A DNA stretch of 64,000 nt from the NCBI GenBank assembly GCA_028023455.1, contig JAQFVV010013314.1, positions 95,836-159,835 on the forward strand, given 5' to 3'. Shown here piece by piece: positions 61,509-64,000 of this stretch. The position numbers were made by a program, and so were the translations under genes. The notes below the pieces were generated by a model. That model was not told the origin of the DNA and made no database searches. It saw nothing but the letters and a program-made list of their open reading frames with translations. Every line of letters begins with the position of its first letter. Position 1 is the stretch's first letter. Source of the DNA: Epiperipatus broadwayi (lineage: Eukaryota; Onychophora; Udeonychophora; Euonychophora; Peripatidae).

Positions 61509-64000
61509 CTATTTATTTGGATATCATATTATCTGTTTTATAGATACCAGATAGATTAGATAGATAATATTTTTATTGTATCTTTTATATAGTTTTCTAT
61601 ATATGTATCTATTTGTCTCTCTGTACATTTAGATAAATGATAATACATAGATAGATAGTTCAATAAGTAGACAATGCACCTGTGTCTCTTTTTGTGTGGA
61701 TGTTTTTAATGCAATTTCGAAGTTATGTGATTCATGTTTCTTCTTAATATCTTTTTATGTGATTCTCTTTTATGCAATAAGGAAGTTTATATTTCACTTA
61801 AAATCAGGATTTTCCCATTATATATATATGCATTACATTTTATATAATTTAAATGCCTTTTGGAAGAAGGTTTAGCAATAAATTTAGCTGCTGTAGAAGA
61901 TTTAGAAAAGATAATGAAATAGAAGTGGAACCTATTCATTTCACAGCAAAAATGATTCAAGAAAGTTTTCAACTCTCTAATCAATTGGAAAATCATTTCT
62001 TGTTAATGACATGAATTATGAATGAACTCTTAAATTCCCATGAGAGCTAAATAGTTGTATGTCTGCATTATGTATGGGTATGTTTATATTTTCTTTTATA
62101 CACATATACATTGCAAAACTTTTAGACAGAAAAAAATTACAAATAAAAATATTTAAAAACTTTTAATTTTTATTTAAAAAGAATGCATCTTAAAAAGAAT
62201 TCATCTTTAAAAGTTTAAAAATTGTTTATTTGTAACTTTTTTTTGTCTAAAAGTTTCTCCATGTATATATATGTATAAAACATTTTAACCATTAGTTATT
62301 ATTAACACACTTGTGGAAGCATGTTATATATATATAGTTGCACTTGTAGAAGTGCATTCTCTAACAGCTAGGCATAACAGTCTGGATATCATGAGCTTCC
62401 TAAACAATTAGTAAAATCATCATCTCAAAGTTTAATTATTGATTACATTGTCAACAGAAAACCATTAACACAGCATGAGACTGAAGTTGGCACTAATTGT
62501 ATTGCCTCCCATGATGAACTGCATATTATCAAATAGCTATAATGATTAAAATATGTATGAAAAATATAAAAGAAATTACACATAAAAATATATTGTTTTG
62601 AATAAAATTAAATAGTTAATAAAAAAGTTTATCTTGTATGAGTTTTTTTCAAATATTTAAAAATTTTTATTAGTCATACTTTATTTCCCTTTTTATGTGA
62701 ATTTTAAAGTATTTTTACTTTTTGCTTTGGATTTATGTGATATTTGAAAATTACAGTACATATCCCACATTTTCCAAGGTAAGTTAAGTCTATTTTTGTG
62801 CAATTTTTTTATGTGGGTTTTCTGAGGAACCTATCTACTGCATAAAAAGAGACCCAGGTGTTTATGAATAGACATTTAGGCAAGTAATTAATTACATAGT
62901 CAAATAGACAGAAAGATAGATAAATAGTTGTACTGATAAATAGATACATAGAACAATAGATGGATAGAAAGATAAATAGTTAAATAGATTAATAGAGTGG
63001 TAAAGAGAAGTGTAAATAGATAGATAGACACATTAAATGAATAAATTGGTGACTTGGTTGATAGATATTAAAAAAGAATGATCATTTAAGTACTGAAGGT
63101 AATATATAATATTTTAGATATTCTATCAGTAACCATAGCCTTTTTGTCTTTCAGGTTTCAAAACTTTATTTTAATCTTATTCATTTGAATATTTCTGTGC
63201 TTAAGACAATGATATCATGGAATAAATGATTATTCATAAGTTTAGCAAACTGATGCTTTCAGGCATTCAGAGTATCATAACTATTATCAGGAAAAGGTTG
63301 CTACTCAATGTTTTAAAAAGATTAAGGACCATGCTTTACTGTCAAAGCATCAGAAATGTCAAAAGAGTCTAGAACAAGCTACTAACTGTTTCCTCTTTTT
63401 GTATTTTCGTACAATAATAATTTTTATGATATTTTTTCAGTTGATAGAATTTTATTTTTTAATCTTTATATAAGATAGATTTATGTAGGATCTACACGCA
63501 TTTTATCATTTTATTAATCAGAAAAAGCTATCTATTTCGTTTGACTCGATACTGCATTAGTATGATTATTATGGGAGAACCATTTAGATCTTTTATTGAA
63601 ACTAACTATTCACAGTATACTTCCTCAAAGGATTCTATTTATTAATAATCACGACTAACTTTGCGATCCAATTTGAACTTTTAGTGTATTAATTTGTAAA
63701 TCCTATCACAATAGCAATTAGTTATAAAGAACAAACATCAAATCAATCATCATTATATTTGGGATATGATCCATGTTTTAATAGAAAAAGAAATAGCCTT
63801 GGGATCAGAGTCTAAAGTATATAATAACGTTTTTTGGTGGAAGTTATGTCAGCATCATATTAACATCACACATTATTCCTTATCTGATTAATGATGACTA
63901 TTTTGAGAACTGTATCTTGGACCATATTAATGAATACTTTCCTAAATATTACAGATCTCTTTAAATTTTTTTAAACACAAAGTAGATATTATTTCAACCG
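61509..64000. other. Downstream A+T-rich DNA
   Basis: No supported gene. GATA/TAGA-type short repeats at 61540-61670 and 62890-63070. An inverted pair (AAAAATTACAAATAAA...TTTAAAAA at 62130 and its complement at 62212-62255) of about 45 bases flanks a short A+T-rich stretch. Confidence 0.45.

Overview
This is nuclear DNA from an animal, most likely an invertebrate. It is very A+T-rich and full of TA, ATT, TTC and TCTA microsatellites. It contains spliceosomal exons separated by introns of 5.7 and 21.9 kb, and its repeats are non-LTR (LINE) and Penelope-like retroelements rather than bacterial elements. No species can be assigned by eye.

The only host protein-coding gene I can support is a chitinase-like gene of glycoside hydrolase family 18 on the + strand. 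Three in-frame exons give the C-terminal part of the barrel: 33445-33630, 39298-39420 and 61347 to 61482 or 61508. Splice sites are good and all junctions are phase 0. The upstream exons, including the catalytic DxxDxDxE exon, were not found and probably lie outside the window. The tryptophan normally found in the last barrel strand is serine here, so the product may be a non-catalytic chitinase-like protein.

The rest is mainly retroelement debris. (1) Penelope-like elements (PLEs) with an RT domain and a C-terminal GIY-YIG endonuclease lie at 8.2-9.97 kb, 28.3-29.75 kb (two families), 39.7-43.0 kb and 50.6-50.96 kb. (2) RTE-clade LINE pieces lie at 1.84-2.34, 6.8-7.56, 10.55-11.65 and 56.8-60.14 kb; the last keeps both its endonuclease and RT parts. 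(3) A CR1/Jockey-like LINE lies at 15.9-17.08 kb, an L1/Tx1-like LINE 3' half at 17.18-18.4 kb, and a doubtful LINE fragment at 14.18-15.18 kb. (4) There are tRNA-derived SINEs near 5.7, 38.1, 50.5 and 54.7 kb. (5) A 2.1-kb repeat of unknown type is present twice, at 21.78-23.85 and 43.03-45.05 kb.

The most interesting layer is RNA. A hammerhead ribozyme with a textbook core sits at 380-435. A second hammerhead-like motif lies in a 472-bp unit that is partly tandemly repeated. This unit forms retrozyme-like elements at 18.5-19.4 kb (an inverted pair) and 59.37-59.96 kb (nested in the RTE LINE). Related degenerate motifs sit in the 3' tails of three PLE families. These share palindromic stem III sequences and mostly have one extra nucleotide between the core and stem II. 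The PLE and retrozyme loci also repeatedly share one geometry: two copies joined 5'-to-5' with 3' ends pointing outward. This fits a shared integration mechanism and suggests that PLE proteins mobilise the small ribozyme elements.
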